Source: Acinetobacter gerneri DSM 14967 = CIP 107464 = MTCC 9824 (lineage in GTDB: Bacteria; Pseudomonadota; Gammaproteobacteria; Pseudomonadales; Moraxellaceae). From it: a stretch of DNA of 64,000 nt. Both the position numbers and the translations under genes were made by a program. Positions 1-9,762 of this stretch are shown one piece after another (the first letter of the stretch is position 1; the number at the start of each line of letters is the position of its first letter). The stretch lies in contig NZ_KB849537.1 of the NCBI RefSeq assembly GCF_000368565.1, positions 299,496-363,495 on the forward strand. Reading direction: 5' to 3'. The notes under the pieces were generated by a model. The model was not told the origin of the DNA and did no database searches. It was given only the letters and a program-made list of their open reading frames with translations.

Positions 1-185
1 GGACCATCAGCCATAGGGTCGGAAAATGGTAATCCAAGTTCAATAACATCTACGCCCGCATCTACCATCTGATGTAACAAAGGTACTGTTACTTGTGGCT
101 GTGGGTCACCCGCCATAACATAAGAAACTAAAGCTTTACGCTTTTGTGATTTAAGCTCTGCAAAACGGGTAGCTAGACGTGACAT
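1..185 (-). CDS. trpA: Tryptophan synthase alpha subunit, N-terminal part (runs off the window)
   Basis: The first 61 codons of a protein read on the minus strand from an ATG at 185; the rest lies outside the window. The product begins [14 protein letters not shown] and continues with the TrpA signature VSYVMAGDP followed by the catalytic-strand motif [16 protein letters not shown]. These are the beta-alpha elements that hold the catalytic Glu and Asp which cleave indole-3-glycerol phosphate to indole and glyceraldehyde-3-phosphate. The alpha subunit works with TrpB in the last step of tryptophan synthesis in the cytoplasm. trpB is not seen immediately upstream; the 486 bp before the start carry no gene, so trpA is probably read from its own promoter. 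Confidence 0.93.
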   Translation of the reverse strand, partial: MSRLATRFAELKSQKRKALVSYVMAGDPQPQVTVPLLHQMVDAGVDVIELGLPFSDPMADG

Positions 186-671
186 AGGGTTGTACTTTCC
201 TTGAATTGTAAATTTGAGGAGTTGTTGTGTTGAAATACAAGAGCCTGCATTGTACCGCTATTTTTTACTCAATAGATAGAGCGCAAAAGTCACGATTCAG
301 CCTCTAAAATTTCAGTGACAACCCAAGAGCTACATTAATCAATATTTTAACTTTTGCTTCAATGATCAAAGCTTCCTAATTTTGTTGTTTTTTAACAGAT
401 TTATTTTGTTGCTATTTTAAATCATTCCTTTATTAAGTCATTCATATCAAAAAGCTTTATTTTTATTTTTTTATCAGAATGGCATTGCAAAAGCTCATGT
501 TCGAGCACTAAAGACAAATCAATTGATGGATTATCTTTACAGGCATTAACCTTTAAGCGACAAAACTCGATGCATTTTTCGTTTATCAAAATCACAGTGC
601 TTAAACAGCAAATAAAAGTGAATAATCAAGTGATCGTAAGTATTCAAATGATAAAGCAAGGTCTAGCCCGC
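186..671. other. Non-coding stretch between trpA and the AraC-type regulator
   Basis: An AT-rich stretch of 486 bp. It lies upstream of trpA and downstream of the regulator gene, both on the minus strand. I found no open reading frame with a credible start and ribosome binding site, no tRNA and no strong terminator hairpin. It presumably holds the trpA promoter and 5' leader, but I could not single out convincing -35/-10 boxes. Confidence 0.4.
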
Positions 672-1793
672 TTATGATTTACTTAGGCTATTTAGAACTT
701 TCTTCTTTTGCAATAACGTCTGCCCTGTCAAGGTTTTATAAGCACGTGCCAAAGCGGACTGATCCGAATAACCAAGCTCGAAAGCAATATCGGTCAATGC
801 CGTACCGCTTTTCAATAAAGCATCACAGCGCTTAATCCGTTCAACTTCTAAAATTCGTTTAAAAGAAGAATCATGCTCCGCAAGTTGACGCTGCAAAGTC
901 CGGACAGACACATGTAACTCTTGTGCAATATCTTCAATTTTTGGAGCTTGCTGACGTAGTCTCAAATATTCCGCCAAAATAAAATGTAATTTTTCCGCGA
1001 CATTACTTTGTTTTGATCGTTGTTGCATCGCAGCTTCAGCTTGAGTGACTAAAAGCTGGATTAAGTTCGGATCAGCCTGCTCAGGTTTCAAATCCAATAC
1101 TTTATTGGAAAAAATCACTTCATATTCTGCTTGTTCAAACTTCAACTCACAGCCATAAAATGCTTGGTAATATTTGAGCGGCATGCTCGGTTTATTGACA
1201 AAACTCATGCGCAATAATGGAAAATTATCTTCAGGAACAAATTGTTTTGCCAAATGCAGCATAGCGGCCAAAGTCACTTCATGTAAGAACACAAACTTTT
1301 CGTGGCTCAGTGGACAATGCATACGAATATATTGACCATCTCTTTGATATTTCATCGACGTTATATTGTCGCCATCAATCACTAAACGACTAAAACGAAC
1401 CACATATTCAATCGCTTGAGCTAGATTTTCACTACGCGAAGCCATATATCCCAACAATCCAAAATTTGCAGGACTGATGCAACGTGCCATCGCAAAAGGT
1501 AGATCTGGACTATTTAAATGTTTTTGGGTCAGCTCGATCAACACCATAAAAAATGAATAAGGCGAAAGTTTATCCATCGGCTCAGACAAGATCTGTTCAA
1601 GCATTTGGGTCTGTTCAGCGCTCAAAGGCAATGCCGTCCAGTCATCATTTTGCTGGTTTAAATAGGCTTGCCAAAGCTGGAAATAACCATTTGAAATCAG
1701 TAATTCATGCTGCATAGCGGTACTCATATTGAGATGCTGATATTGAAATATCAGATTGTCATTTGTCGTAAAATGTATAAAAAATGGCAACAT
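672..1793 (-). CDS. AraC-family transcriptional regulator
   Basis: A 373-residue regulator in the family that combines an N-terminal arabinose-binding-like domain (about residues 40-230) with a C-terminal AraC double helix-turn-helix (about 285-360). The second HTH shows the typical pattern LTDIAFELGYSDQSALARAY followed by the PxxxR-like end of the family. Such proteins usually control an adjacent, often divergent, lipid or fatty-acid-related gene. Here the neighbour across a 66-bp gap is the divergent PF10118 hydrolase, which is the likely target. The start is uncertain: the ATG at 1793 gives the longest form, but an ATG at 1727 (MSTAMQHELL) matches the usual N-terminus of the family better. 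Neither has a good ribosome binding site. The ligand is unknown. Confidence 0.85.
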   Translation of the reverse strand: MLPFFIHFTTNDNLIFQYQHLNMSTAMQHELLISNGYFQLWQAYLNQQNDDWTALPLSAEQTQMLEQILSEPMDKLSPYSFFMVLIELTQKHLNSPDLPFAMARCISPANFGLLGYMASRSENLAQAIEYVVRFSRLVIDGDNITSMKYQRDGQYIRMHCPLSHEKFVFLHEVTLAAMLHLAKQFVPEDNFPLLRMSFVNKPSMPLKYYQAFYGCELKFEQAEYEVIFSNKVLDLKPEQADPNLIQLLVTQAEAAMQQRSKQSNVAEKLHFILAEYLRLRQQAPKIEDIAQELHVSVRTLQRQLAEHDSSFKRILEVERIKRCDALLKSGTALTDIAFELGYSDQSALARAYKTLTGQTLLQKKKVLNSLSKS

Positions 1794-1859
1794 CTGTCAA
1801 AACAAACTTGTAAATAAGCGACATACTGAACATATCAATAGCGAAGCCAGTAAAATAAG

Positions 1860-2735
1860 ATGAATGCACTCGTTAAATACCAAGTTGATCCAGTTGTACG
1901 TAGCAATCTTGATTTTAAACTTGAACAAGCTCCACGCTTTTGGTTTGGTGGCGACCCATTTAAAACCCGTATGTTTGATGCGCTTAGCCTGACTTTTCCG
2001 ATTGGAGAGCGTTATTTCATCCAAAGCGTGCGCTTGTTTCGAGATAAGATTAAAGATCCTGATTTACAAAATCGTGTCACAGACTTCATCAAACAAGAAG
2101 CTCAGCACGGTATCGCGCATGACAAAATGAACGACATCATGAAGGCACAAGGTATGCCTGTAGATCAGTTTATTGAATATTTATCAGGGCATTTTGCCTA
2201 CATTTTAAAAAATCGTTCTGCTCAATATAATATCGCCATGACTGCGGCGGCTGAGCATTTAACAGCGCTCATGGCAGAGACATTTTTTAGTAAAAAATCA
2301 ACACTTGCTGAAGTCGATCCTTTTGTGCGTGCCCTATTTGCTTGGCATTCTATCGAGGAAATGGAGCATCGTGATGTTGCATTTGACGTCATGAAACAAG
2401 TCGGTGAGGTGCCAGAATCCACCCGTAAATTTGCTCTGGCTTTTACAACTGCACTGATGTTTGGCTTCACCCTGTATCGTACCAATATCATGCTCAAAAA
2501 AGATGGCTTCAATCGTCTTGAGCGTTTAAAACTGGCTCGAAAAGGTTTGCCGTGGTTTTTTGGTAAAACGGGTACTTTATCGCGCATGAAACAGCAATAT
2601 TTGGACTGGTATAAAAAAGATTTTCACCCAAGCCAGCATGAAGTCATCCGCCAATACCAAGTTTGGGTCGACACGCTTAATGAGACTGATGATCCAATTG
2701 CGGCAGGTGAAGCATTTTGGGCTGCGGGTTTATAA
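1860..2735 (+). CDS. Metal-dependent hydrolase family protein (PF10118)
   Basis: A 291-residue cytoplasmic protein of the 'predicted metal-dependent hydrolase' family. The helical bundle carries paired acidic/His motifs like those of ferritin-like di-iron or di-metal proteins: E80 with H83 and H87 (KQEAQHG), E132-H133, and E166-E169-H170 (HSIEEMEHRDVAF). The reaction of the family is not established. It is transcribed divergently from the AraC-type regulator just upstream, the usual arrangement of a regulator and its target, so its expression is probably set by that protein. Length is normal for the family and the frame is intact. Confidence 0.85.
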   Translation: MNALVKYQVDPVVRSNLDFKLEQAPRFWFGGDPFKTRMFDALSLTFPIGERYFIQSVRLFRDKIKDPDLQNRVTDFIKQEAQHGIAHDKMNDIMKAQGMPVDQFIEYLSGHFAYILKNRSAQYNIAMTAAAEHLTALMAETFFSKKSTLAEVDPFVRALFAWHSIEEMEHRDVAFDVMKQVGEVPESTRKFALAFTTALMFGFTLYRTNIMLKKDGFNRLERLKLARKGLPWFFGKTGTLSRMKQQYLDWYKKDFHPSQHEVIRQYQVWVDTLNETDDPIAAGEAFWAAGL

Positions 2736-2827
2736 GCCGAGCTTTGCTCTGTTCTTAATGTAATAATCTAGACTATGTTTGATACTCAAAGATCTACAAC
2801 ATTAAAAGCTTCTTAGTTAGATATGTG

Positions 2828-2872
2828 AAGCGTTGGGCTGGTGGATAAGGATAACCTATCCGCCAAACGCTT
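2828..2872. repeat. Imperfect palindrome, possible bidirectional terminator
   Basis: The arms 2828-2850 and 2855-2872 are complementary with one bulge and a G-T pair: AAGCGTT pairs with AACGCTT at the base, and a GGTGGAT/ATCCGCC section lies above it, around a 4-base loop. It lies between the convergent hydrolase gene and the small secreted-protein gene, so it could end both transcripts. There is no clean T-run, and a small dispersed palindromic repeat is an alternative. Confidence 0.45.
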
Positions 2873-3027
2873 AGTTTTGCTTATTTTTAACTTAAGAGAA
2901 GTGAACCTGAACAAAATTGAAATGCATTTCAAATAAAACGAAAGACGATGTGGTGAATGCCTCAATTTAAACACTAAACAATTAGACCACACGATAAGAT
3001 CTATAATTTTCAATCTTCTTGATTATT

Positions 3028-3366
3028 CTATTTCCTATAACAAACTTTGAGTTTCTCTGAACTTTCCTCGATGCATCGGAAGCCTTTACTCAGCTCATCT
3101 ATGCCATCAAACATTTTCTCTTTAGATAAACCAATCGCTGGTGAACATTCACCAATATCATTACATAAATCTTCTACAAAATAAGTGCGTTGATTCGCCG
3201 CAACCAATTTGAGTAGAGTTCCATCCGCTGTTTTAGATTGTGTGATTTGACAGGGTACGATTTGCTTACTTTGATCAAATTTACAGACAGTCTTTTTACT
3301 TGATTCCGCATGCAGCAAGGTACTGCTCATAAAGCCAACTAAGCCCCAAAATATGATTTTATGCAT
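3028..3366 (-). CDS. Small secreted hypothetical protein
   Basis: A 112-residue protein I do not recognise. The N-terminus is a typical Sec signal peptide: MHK, then a hydrophobic stretch IIFWGLVGFMSSTLL and an HAES cleavage region near residue 20. The mature part of about 90 residues has four or more cysteines (VCKF, VPCQ, LCNDIGECSP, FRCIEE, KVCYRK), suggesting a disulfide-stabilised periplasmic protein. It is not tightly linked to its neighbours. The function is unknown. Confidence 0.7.
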   Translation of the reverse strand: MHKIIFWGLVGFMSSTLLHAESSKKTVCKFDQSKQIVPCQITQSKTADGTLLKLVAANQRTYFVEDLCNDIGECSPAIGLSKEKMFDGIDELSKGFRCIEESSEKLKVCYRK

Positions 3367-3430
3367 CTGTTCTCAATCCTATGTTTTATATTTTAAAGCG
3401 TTCGTAAATTTAACTTTGATTTGATAGCAA

Positions 3431-4426
3431 TTACCACTTGGCATAGTGTTGTTCTAATAAAGCGTATTCTCGGTTGAGCTGAATTTTCTCTCCCTGTTCA
3501 TTTTGAATCGTGCCTGATACTTTCGCCTGCCACTGGCTAAATTGGCTACCGACTAAACGTAAATTGAGATTTTCAAAACGTCGCCAACCTGTTTCAACCA
3601 TCAAATGCAATCGATCATCGAGTGAACGAATCACCCAATGTTGCTCATCATGTTTTTCAAATAAAACATCTGCAACAGGATAAAGTTCGCCATTGAACCA
3701 AAGACAATTTTCATTGCCAAAACTTTCATTGACACCCGAAGCGAGATTTAAACCAATACGATTACCTTCTGCATCCCAAAAATTGCATGAAAGCCAAAAC
3801 CAAGCGGTTTCAGGGCGTAAAAATCCGCAGGTATCATCCAATGAGGCAAGCGTTTTTTCATTAAAATCAATCTTATTTTTTTGCTTATCGACAAAAAAAC
3901 CTTCAACTGTAAGTGTGGTTTTCTTTTGCGTATACGTCCATCCATTGATGCCATTGGGTGAGCACAAACTCAATGGTTGAGTCCCTGCACAAAAAATACG
4001 GGCTTTTAATTTTTCTTCACCATGCTTGGTCACACGGATATAACGTACACCATTGGCATGTTGCATCTCGATATGAAACGGCGATTTTTCAAAATGACTT
4101 TGGTTAAATAAGGGTTGCTCATCCACCACTGTGTTATGCCCCATAAAAGTATTGGCATTCCACTCTAAAACCTGTTGTGTCGCATGATCATAAATATAGA
4201 TAAAACCATGCCCAGCCCAAGAAATATCCGCAATTGCCACGCCGATACTAAAATCCCCATGCTGGATACTACAAAATTTAAATTTCTTATATTTTAATCG
4301 CTTACGCCAACCTGTAAGTACCTTACCATAAGGTGTTTGATAGATATATTTTTCTACGTTGATCGACGTTGGGATATGCTCAAAACGACCATAACGTGGT
4401 TGTCCATTGTATTGAATCAAATCCAT
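3431..4426 (-). CDS. DUF2804 domain-containing protein
   Basis: A 331-residue protein without signal peptide or membrane segments. The whole length resembles the DUF2804 family (PF10974), rich in beta strands and aromatic residues. Recognisable stretches include IADISWAGHGFIYIYD, the central GFLRPETAWFWLSCNFWD and the GVNESFGNENCLWFNG region. No activity is established for the family; the fold has been compared to lipocalin-like beta sandwiches. It is a single gene, read away from the small secreted protein and the diguanylate cyclase with no tight spacing to either. Confidence 0.8.
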   Translation of the reverse strand: MDLIQYNGQPRYGRFEHIPTSINVEKYIYQTPYGKVLTGWRKRLKYKKFKFCSIQHGDFSIGVAIADISWAGHGFIYIYDHATQQVLEWNANTFMGHNTVVDEQPLFNQSHFEKSPFHIEMQHANGVRYIRVTKHGEEKLKARIFCAGTQPLSLCSPNGINGWTYTQKKTTLTVEGFFVDKQKNKIDFNEKTLASLDDTCGFLRPETAWFWLSCNFWDAEGNRIGLNLASGVNESFGNENCLWFNGELYPVADVLFEKHDEQHWVIRSLDDRLHLMVETGWRRFENLNLRLVGSQFSQWQAKVSGTIQNEQGEKIQLNREYALLEQHYAKW

Positions 4427-4485
4427 TTTCTACGATCCTTTGTTATAGAATATCCATTTTTGGATAAATATTAAGCATTTTCTTG

Positions 4486-5616
4486 CTATAAATCAATTCT
4501 TTCGGCAGCATAGACTTGGTTCTTGCCCAACGCCTTTGCTTGGTACAAATGTTGATCGGCTGTTTTAAATAATTCTTCAAATCGAGAAACCGAATCCCCT
4601 GAGTGAGTAATCCCAAAACTCGCTGTAATATTTAGATTTGTTGCAGAATTTATGCTGATCTTCTGATGATTTAAATAGTTTTTGATATTATTTGCAAGTC
4701 GGATCGTCGCTTCAAGGCTTGTATGAGGCAATAAAATAATAAATTCCTCACCGCCATAACGTATCAGTAGATCTCCATTGCGGGCAAGATTTTTAAGCGC
4801 TGAGGAGACAAATTTTAAAACATGATCCCCTGCAAAATGTCCATGTTGATCATTCACGCTTTTAAAGTCATCGATATCCAATATGATCAATCCATAATTT
4901 GCAGATATTTGCTCATTCTTAATGGAAGCTAAAAAGTTTTCCAATCCTCTTCTGTTCATCAATCCAGTCAATACATCAACATTGGATAACTCTTTGATCA
5001 GTTGGTTTTTTTCATGCCAACTCTGTAAACAGAGGTCTAAAAGCCATACTGTAACAAAACAATAAGCCAGCGTGTAAATTGTTGAATTAATAATATAAAA
5101 ATGCTCTAGTTCAGGAACAAAAACACTATGTGGCCTAATCGCTGGCGCATAAGAAATGGTACCGTGTAACGTTAAAAGGATCGCCACAATAAACATCACA
5201 GAAGTCGTAATAATACCGCTATAAACGACTTTTCTCGGAAATAAAATCATCCCGATCAAACATGTTCCAATAAAAATCACGCCATTGGTAATATTTAAAA
5301 TCCCAACTGCAATGGCAGTAAACATTAAAGAAATAGAATAATAATTAAGTGAAAAATATGTATAAAATCTTTGATATTTATTATATTTTTTAAGCAAATG
5401 CCCAATCCAAATCAAAGTTAATCCGATCAAGACAAAAGCAATGAGATAATATTGTGCTTTCAATAAAAAGCTTTGATTTGCCAATGGATGATCTATGAAA
5501 CGATTGATCAGTGGTAACAAACCAAGATCCATAAATACTGAAAATGACAATATTAATTGTGTCTTGGCAACTTCTGACCAATCTAAGACCCGACTTAAAA
5601 TATTTTTAATTTTCAA
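4486..5616 (-). CDS. Membrane-bound diguanylate cyclase (GGDEF domain)
   Basis: A 376-residue enzyme that makes the second messenger cyclic di-GMP from two GTP. The N-terminal half (about residues 15-205) contains roughly six hydrophobic segments and acts as a membrane sensor. The C-terminal GGDEF domain has DVLTGLMNRRG near 215-225, the metal-binding DIDDFKSVND near 249-257 and the active-site motif GGEEF at 289-293. RNGD at 280-283 lies exactly five residues before it and forms an inhibitory I-site, so product feedback is expected. There is no EAL domain. The start is a TTG codon at 5616, favoured because AAGGAAA lies about 7 bases upstream. Confidence 0.9.
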   Translation of the reverse strand: MKIKNILSRVLDWSEVAKTQLILSFSVFMDLGLLPLINRFIDHPLANQSFLLKAQYYLIAFVLIGLTLIWIGHLLKKYNKYQRFYTYFSLNYYSISLMFTAIAVGILNITNGVIFIGTCLIGMILFPRKVVYSGIITTSVMFIVAILLTLHGTISYAPAIRPHSVFVPELEHFYIINSTIYTLAYCFVTVWLLDLCLQSWHEKNQLIKELSNVDVLTGLMNRRGLENFLASIKNEQISANYGLIILDIDDFKSVNDQHGHFAGDHVLKFVSSALKNLARNGDLLIRYGGEEFIILLPHTSLEATIRLANNIKNYLNHQKISINSATNLNITASFGITHSGDSVSRFEELFKTADQHLYQAKALGKNQVYAAERIDL

Positions 5617-5795
5617 TCAAGTTTCCTTTTTTAGCTATCCACATTGCTGCATCTAGCGACGAGTTGATTGAGTTTATCGCTTTACTTTGCTTGTAAATAT
5701 TCTATTTGCTTCATATGCATAGTGTATGAAAATTCATGTAACTTGCAAATTATTTATATTGCTCAGCTTTCGCTTTTTCTAAATATTTATGGATA

Positions 5796-5827
5796 AAAAA
5801 ACCAGAAGCGAACTTCTGGTTTTTTAT
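5796..5827. terminator. Rho-independent terminator (bidirectional hairpin)
   Basis: The stem AAAAAACCAGAA / TTCTGGTTTTTT has a short loop and T-runs on both strands. It lies just downstream of the gcd stop codon (minus strand) and upstream of the diguanylate cyclase gene, so it ends the porin-gcd transcript. Confidence 0.85.
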
Positions 5828-5848
5828 TTAAATTGAATTGATAAGTCA

Positions 5849-8239
5849 TTAATCTAGTGCATAAGCAACCAGTGAATCACCCATTTTCGTACCAAAAGAT
5901 CCATGACCACCGGCCATAATCACCACGTACTGTTTGCCATTAATGGCATAAGTCATTGGTGTCGCTTGACCGCCCGCAGGTAAACGACCTTTCCAAAGTT
6001 CGTCACCATTGGTTACATTGATCGCACGGATATAGTCATCTTGAGTCGCACCTACAAACATCAAATTACCTGCTGTAGATATTGAACCACCAAGCATTGG
6101 AACACCCATTTTAAATGGCGGTAATGGAATGCCCGGTAAGCTATCACGGACTGTACCAATACGACGTTTCCAAGCGACTTGATGTGTTTTCAAATCTACG
6201 CCAGCAACATAGCCCCATGCAGGTTGTTTACAAGGTAAGCCTAATGGCGATAAGAATGCATTGATTTCTACACCATATGGTGCGCCATACATTGGTTGTA
6301 CGCCTTGTTCTGTACCTGCACCTTTCGCTGTATGCGGACGATTTGGATCGGCAGGAATCAGTTTAGTCACAAATGGCAAGCCAATAGGATTCATCACTGC
6401 AATTTGACGATCAGGGTTGACTGACATGCCGCCCCATTCAAATACACCAAGGTTACCTGGGAAAACGAGTGTTCCATTTTCTGAAGGTGGTGTATAGATA
6501 CCGTCATAGTTCAAACGTTTAAAGGAAATACGACACATCATTTGGTCAAACATGGTTGCGCCCCACATTTGTTTATCTGTCAATTTCTCTTTAGGTGCTA
6601 GATCGAAATCAGAGAATGGTTGTGTAGCAGAATAATGTTCGCCTTTGGTTTGTGGACCAAATTTAACTGTTTGTGGTACTGGTTTTTCTGTAATCGGCAC
6701 AATGGCTTTACCATCACGGCGATCAAGTACAAAAGCATTACCAGTTTTGGTCAAGACATAGATCGCAGGAACTTTTTGTCCGTTGACATTGATATCAGCC
6801 AATGACGGTTGCGATGGTACATCCATATCCCAAAGGTCATGATGTGTCGTTTGGAAATTCCACACCAACTTACCTGTGCTCGCATTTAATGCAAGCATCG
6901 AGTTTGCATAACGCTCTTTCAATGCAGAACGGTCACCGCCCCAAATATCTGGTGTACCTACACCTGTTGGCACATAGACAATATCGAGTTTGGCATCATA
7001 TGCCAATGGAGCCCACGCATTTGGTGAGTTATTAACAAAGGTTTGACCCGGTGCAGGAATTGCATTCGGATTTTCAGCACCTGTATCAAATACCCATAGT
7101 AAAGCACCAGTATTGACGTCATAACCACGAATGACACCAGAAGGTTCTTTGTTTGAGAAGTTATCCGTAGTTGATCCACCGATAATAATCGTTGTGCCTG
7201 TAACGACTGGTGGAGAAGTTGGGATATAACCGCCTGGATATGGATATGGCATATCTTTTTGTAGATCAACTTGACCATCATGACCAAAATCGCTACATGC
7301 CTTACCTGTATCCGCATTGACTGCGACTAAACGACCATCATTGACCGGTAAAATAATTTTACGAGGACATTCTGTAGAGCTTGATTTTTTGTTTTGCAAG
7401 CTTGCAGCAAAACCTGCAGTATTGCTTGCATCAAAATAAGAAACGCCACGACAAGTCAAATGTTGATACGTATTATCTGCTTTCAGTTTTGGATCATAGA
7501 CCCATTTTTCTTTACCTGTTGCAGGATCTAATGAAATCAATCGTTGATGTGTCGTACAAATATACATGTTATTGCCGACTTTGATTGGTGTTACCTGATT
7601 GGTTGTTTCACCCGAATCATTGTCAGTTTTAACTTCGCCGGTATGATAAGTCCAAGCGACTTTTAGATTTTTGACATTTTTGTCATTGATTTGATTGAGT
7701 GGAGAATAACGTACTCCCTCTTGAGTTCGACCATAAGCTGGCCAATCATCATCAGCAACACCGAGAGTAGGCTCAACCGTTGCAGGCTGTGCTGTTGTAA
7801 GCGTACCACGTACTTCTTGCGGATCATTAAAGAGTGAATAAATCATCACTAAAATGGTCAGCGCCAAAGAACCTGTAAGCGCAAGTTTTGCACCCGAGCT
7901 TTTAACAAAACCACGAGTTACGGCAGGAATTAACAACACCAATCCCCAAACACCCAATATATCGAGTCTTGGAGCAAGTGCATAGAAATCTGATCCGACT
8001 TCCCATAGTCCCCAAATCACAGAGGCTAAAACGAGAAATGCATAGACCAGAAGAGCTGAACTTTTATAGCGTTGAAGTAAAATGGCTGTGGCTAAAAATA
8101 AGATCCCAGCAAATATGTAATACCAAGATCCACCTATAGCTGCCAGCCAAATCCCACCAATCAATAAAAACAAACCAAATATCGCAGAAACAACCACGAC
8201 AAAAGTTCGAAATCCTGAAGGTTGAGATGGATTTGTCAT
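5849..8239 (-). CDS. gcd: Membrane-bound PQQ-dependent glucose dehydrogenase
   Basis: A quinoprotein of 796 residues that oxidises glucose to gluconolactone on the periplasmic face and passes electrons to ubiquinone. The first 140 residues carry about five membrane segments (FVVVVSAIFGLFLLIGGIWL and following). After that comes the eight-bladed PQQ propeller, with DDWPAYGRTQEGVRYSPL near its start, the tryptophan-docking motifs and the family sequence TTHHDLWDMDVPSQP. The start is placed at the ATG at 8239 (MTNPSQPSG) because GGTGG lies 5-6 bases before it; a longer frame to 8299 has no such site. An OprB-type porin lies 150 bp upstream on the same strand, so the pair would bring sugar into the periplasm and oxidise it there. 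PQQ synthesis genes are not in the window. Confidence 0.96.
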   Translation of the reverse strand: MTNPSQPSGFRTFVVVVSAIFGLFLLIGGIWLAAIGGSWYYIFAGILFLATAILLQRYKSSALLVYAFLVLASVIWGLWEVGSDFYALAPRLDILGVWGLVLLIPAVTRGFVKSSGAKLALTGSLALTILVMIYSLFNDPQEVRGTLTTAQPATVEPTLGVADDDWPAYGRTQEGVRYSPLNQINDKNVKNLKVAWTYHTGEVKTDNDSGETTNQVTPIKVGNNMYICTTHQRLISLDPATGKEKWVYDPKLKADNTYQHLTCRGVSYFDASNTAGFAASLQNKKSSSTECPRKIILPVNDGRLVAVNADTGKACSDFGHDGQVDLQKDMPYPYPGGYIPTSPPVVTGTTIIIGGSTTDNFSNKEPSGVIRGYDVNTGALLWVFDTGAENPNAIPAPGQTFVNNSPNAWAPLAYDAKLDIVYVPTGVGTPDIWGGDRSALKERYANSMLALNASTGKLVWNFQTTHHDLWDMDVPSQPSLADINVNGQKVPAIYVLTKTGNAFVLDRRDGKAIVPITEKPVPQTVKFGPQTKGEHYSATQPFSDFDLAPKEKLTDKQMWGATMFDQMMCRISFKRLNYDGIYTPPSENGTLVFPGNLGVFEWGGMSVNPDRQIAVMNPIGLPFVTKLIPADPNRPHTAKGAGTEQGVQPMYGAPYGVEINAFLSPLGLPCKQPAWGYVAGVDLKTHQVAWKRRIGTVRDSLPGIPLPPFKMGVPMLGGSISTAGNLMFVGATQDDYIRAINVTNGDELWKGRLPAGGQATPMTYAINGKQYVVIMAGGHGSFGTKMGDSLVAYALD

Positions 8240-8392
8240 AGTAACCACCTTTATTTTCTTAGATTTTAACTTTCCAGCCTGAAAGCGGCATGGAACCAAT
8301 TGTTGTTTTTAGTGCTTGAATTTTGAATCAGTTTGTCTTTGGATACATTGCATATTTTCAGATCAAGCCTAATTCAAAATTCAATCTAAAAA

Positions 8393-9637
8393 CTAGAATG
8401 CTGTTACGAGCTTAATACCGCCTACCCAAACATTTTCACCATGATCATAAGCACCGACATGGCGGACATATTGGATATTTGGTCGAACCGTTAACCAGTT
8501 TGTTGCATGTACGCCATAATAAATTTCGGCATTATATTCACTATCCAATTGATTATTGAGATCGTCATTCGCTTCAATACGAGCAACACCCACCCCAATA
8601 TCATCTTTAGGTCGTGCATCAAGTAACCCCTTATAAACCAATCCAATATTTTGCATATTGTTAACACTATTGGTTTTTGAGTCATGCACTGTCACATTGA
8701 CAAAGCCCGTCAAACCACGGTTTGCATCACCATGATGAGCTGTCAGTTGTTGTTTCAATACCAACCAGCCACCTTGTTTATGGTCAGTTTGGCTTGGATT
8801 TTTGATTTCTTCAGCATCGGCTGTGCTGTAATAATAGCCCGCACGATATTCACCCGGTAATGCGCCTTGACCTAGATCAAGTTTGGGTTGCCATACCACT
8901 TCTAGAGGAATAATCGCACCATGTGAGCCGTCAGTACTCAAATTCCAGCCTTTGCCACGTTTTAAATTTTCAGGGTTATATTCATAAACCCCGACTTGAG
9001 CAAATACTTCTGGCGTTAAGTTGTATTTCACACGTGCTGCCCATTGGCTAACAGGCCAGTTATACCATTGGTCGCCAACCCAGTTACCTACTTGCGAGCC
9101 GCAAAGTGCCAGATTTTGAAAGTCACAGTCAAAAGTATTGAAGTCTTCGCCTTCACCAAAACGACCGACTTTAACATCTAGCTTTTGATCTAAAAATTTC
9201 TTTTTGATCCACAAATCAGTTAAACGCCAAGTCTGACCACGTCCCCAAACTTCTTGAGTCGAACTAAGGTGTCCTTGCAAAGCTTCTGAACGCTGTGACA
9301 ATGAACGACCATTACGCTCAGTCACTGTGATCTGAGCTTCAGTATCTTTCCAACCTGCAATTTTTTCTAGATCCAGATGAGCGCCTAAGGCAAACTGATC
9401 CGAATACTGTGTAGGATGCCCGCCACTATGCTTTGCATCCCACTGATTGGCGAGTTCACCTGTATAACCGAAACTAAAATCATAACCCTGTTGCTGTAAC
9501 GCAGTTCTTTGACCATTCCAATCGCCCAACATCCATTGACTATTTGGATCAAAGGCATCTGCTGCGAAAACGGAACTGGATAAACCAAGAGATACAAGAC
9601 TGATATAGAGACATTGATTTCTACTTAATCTCTTCAT
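8393..9637 (-). CDS. OprB-family carbohydrate-selective porin
   Basis: A 414-residue outer-membrane beta-barrel. It has a signal peptide (MKRLSRNQ, hydrophobic core, SSVFAAD cleavage near residue 26). The mature protein shows alternating aromatic and polar strands, the OprB-type opening NSQWMLGDWNGQRTALQQQG, and a C-terminal phenylalanine (KLVTAF) as required for barrel assembly. OprB porins pass glucose and related sugars. It lies directly upstream of gcd on the same strand with no terminator between them, so co-expression for periplasmic glucose oxidation is likely. Sugar specificity cannot be read from sequence. Confidence 0.9.
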   Translation of the reverse strand: MKRLSRNQCLYISLVSLGLSSSVFAADAFDPNSQWMLGDWNGQRTALQQQGYDFSFGYTGELANQWDAKHSGGHPTQYSDQFALGAHLDLEKIAGWKDTEAQITVTERNGRSLSQRSEALQGHLSSTQEVWGRGQTWRLTDLWIKKKFLDQKLDVKVGRFGEGEDFNTFDCDFQNLALCGSQVGNWVGDQWYNWPVSQWAARVKYNLTPEVFAQVGVYEYNPENLKRGKGWNLSTDGSHGAIIPLEVVWQPKLDLGQGALPGEYRAGYYYSTADAEEIKNPSQTDHKQGGWLVLKQQLTAHHGDANRGLTGFVNVTVHDSKTNSVNNMQNIGLVYKGLLDARPKDDIGVGVARIEANDDLNNQLDSEYNAEIYYGVHATNWLTVRPNIQYVRHVGAYDHGENVWVGGIKLVTAF

Positions 9638-9762
9638 GATTGCTAACCTTTATATCTTATTGTAATTATTTATTATGTTACGCTTTATTATTAAGTAACA
9701 ATTCATACAAATTGTTACTTTTATGATTAAATTGTAATTTTAGCTTAATAGTGCGGAGATAA

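Noticed and set aside
1797..2024. 75-codon minus-strand frame opposite the PF10118 hydrolase gene
   Set aside because: It is a shadow of the hydrolase gene and the divergent promoter gap; no ribosome site or domain.
2813..3013. 66-codon minus-strand frame
   Set aside because: It runs through the palindrome at 2828-2872, lacks a ribosome site and has no recognisable content.
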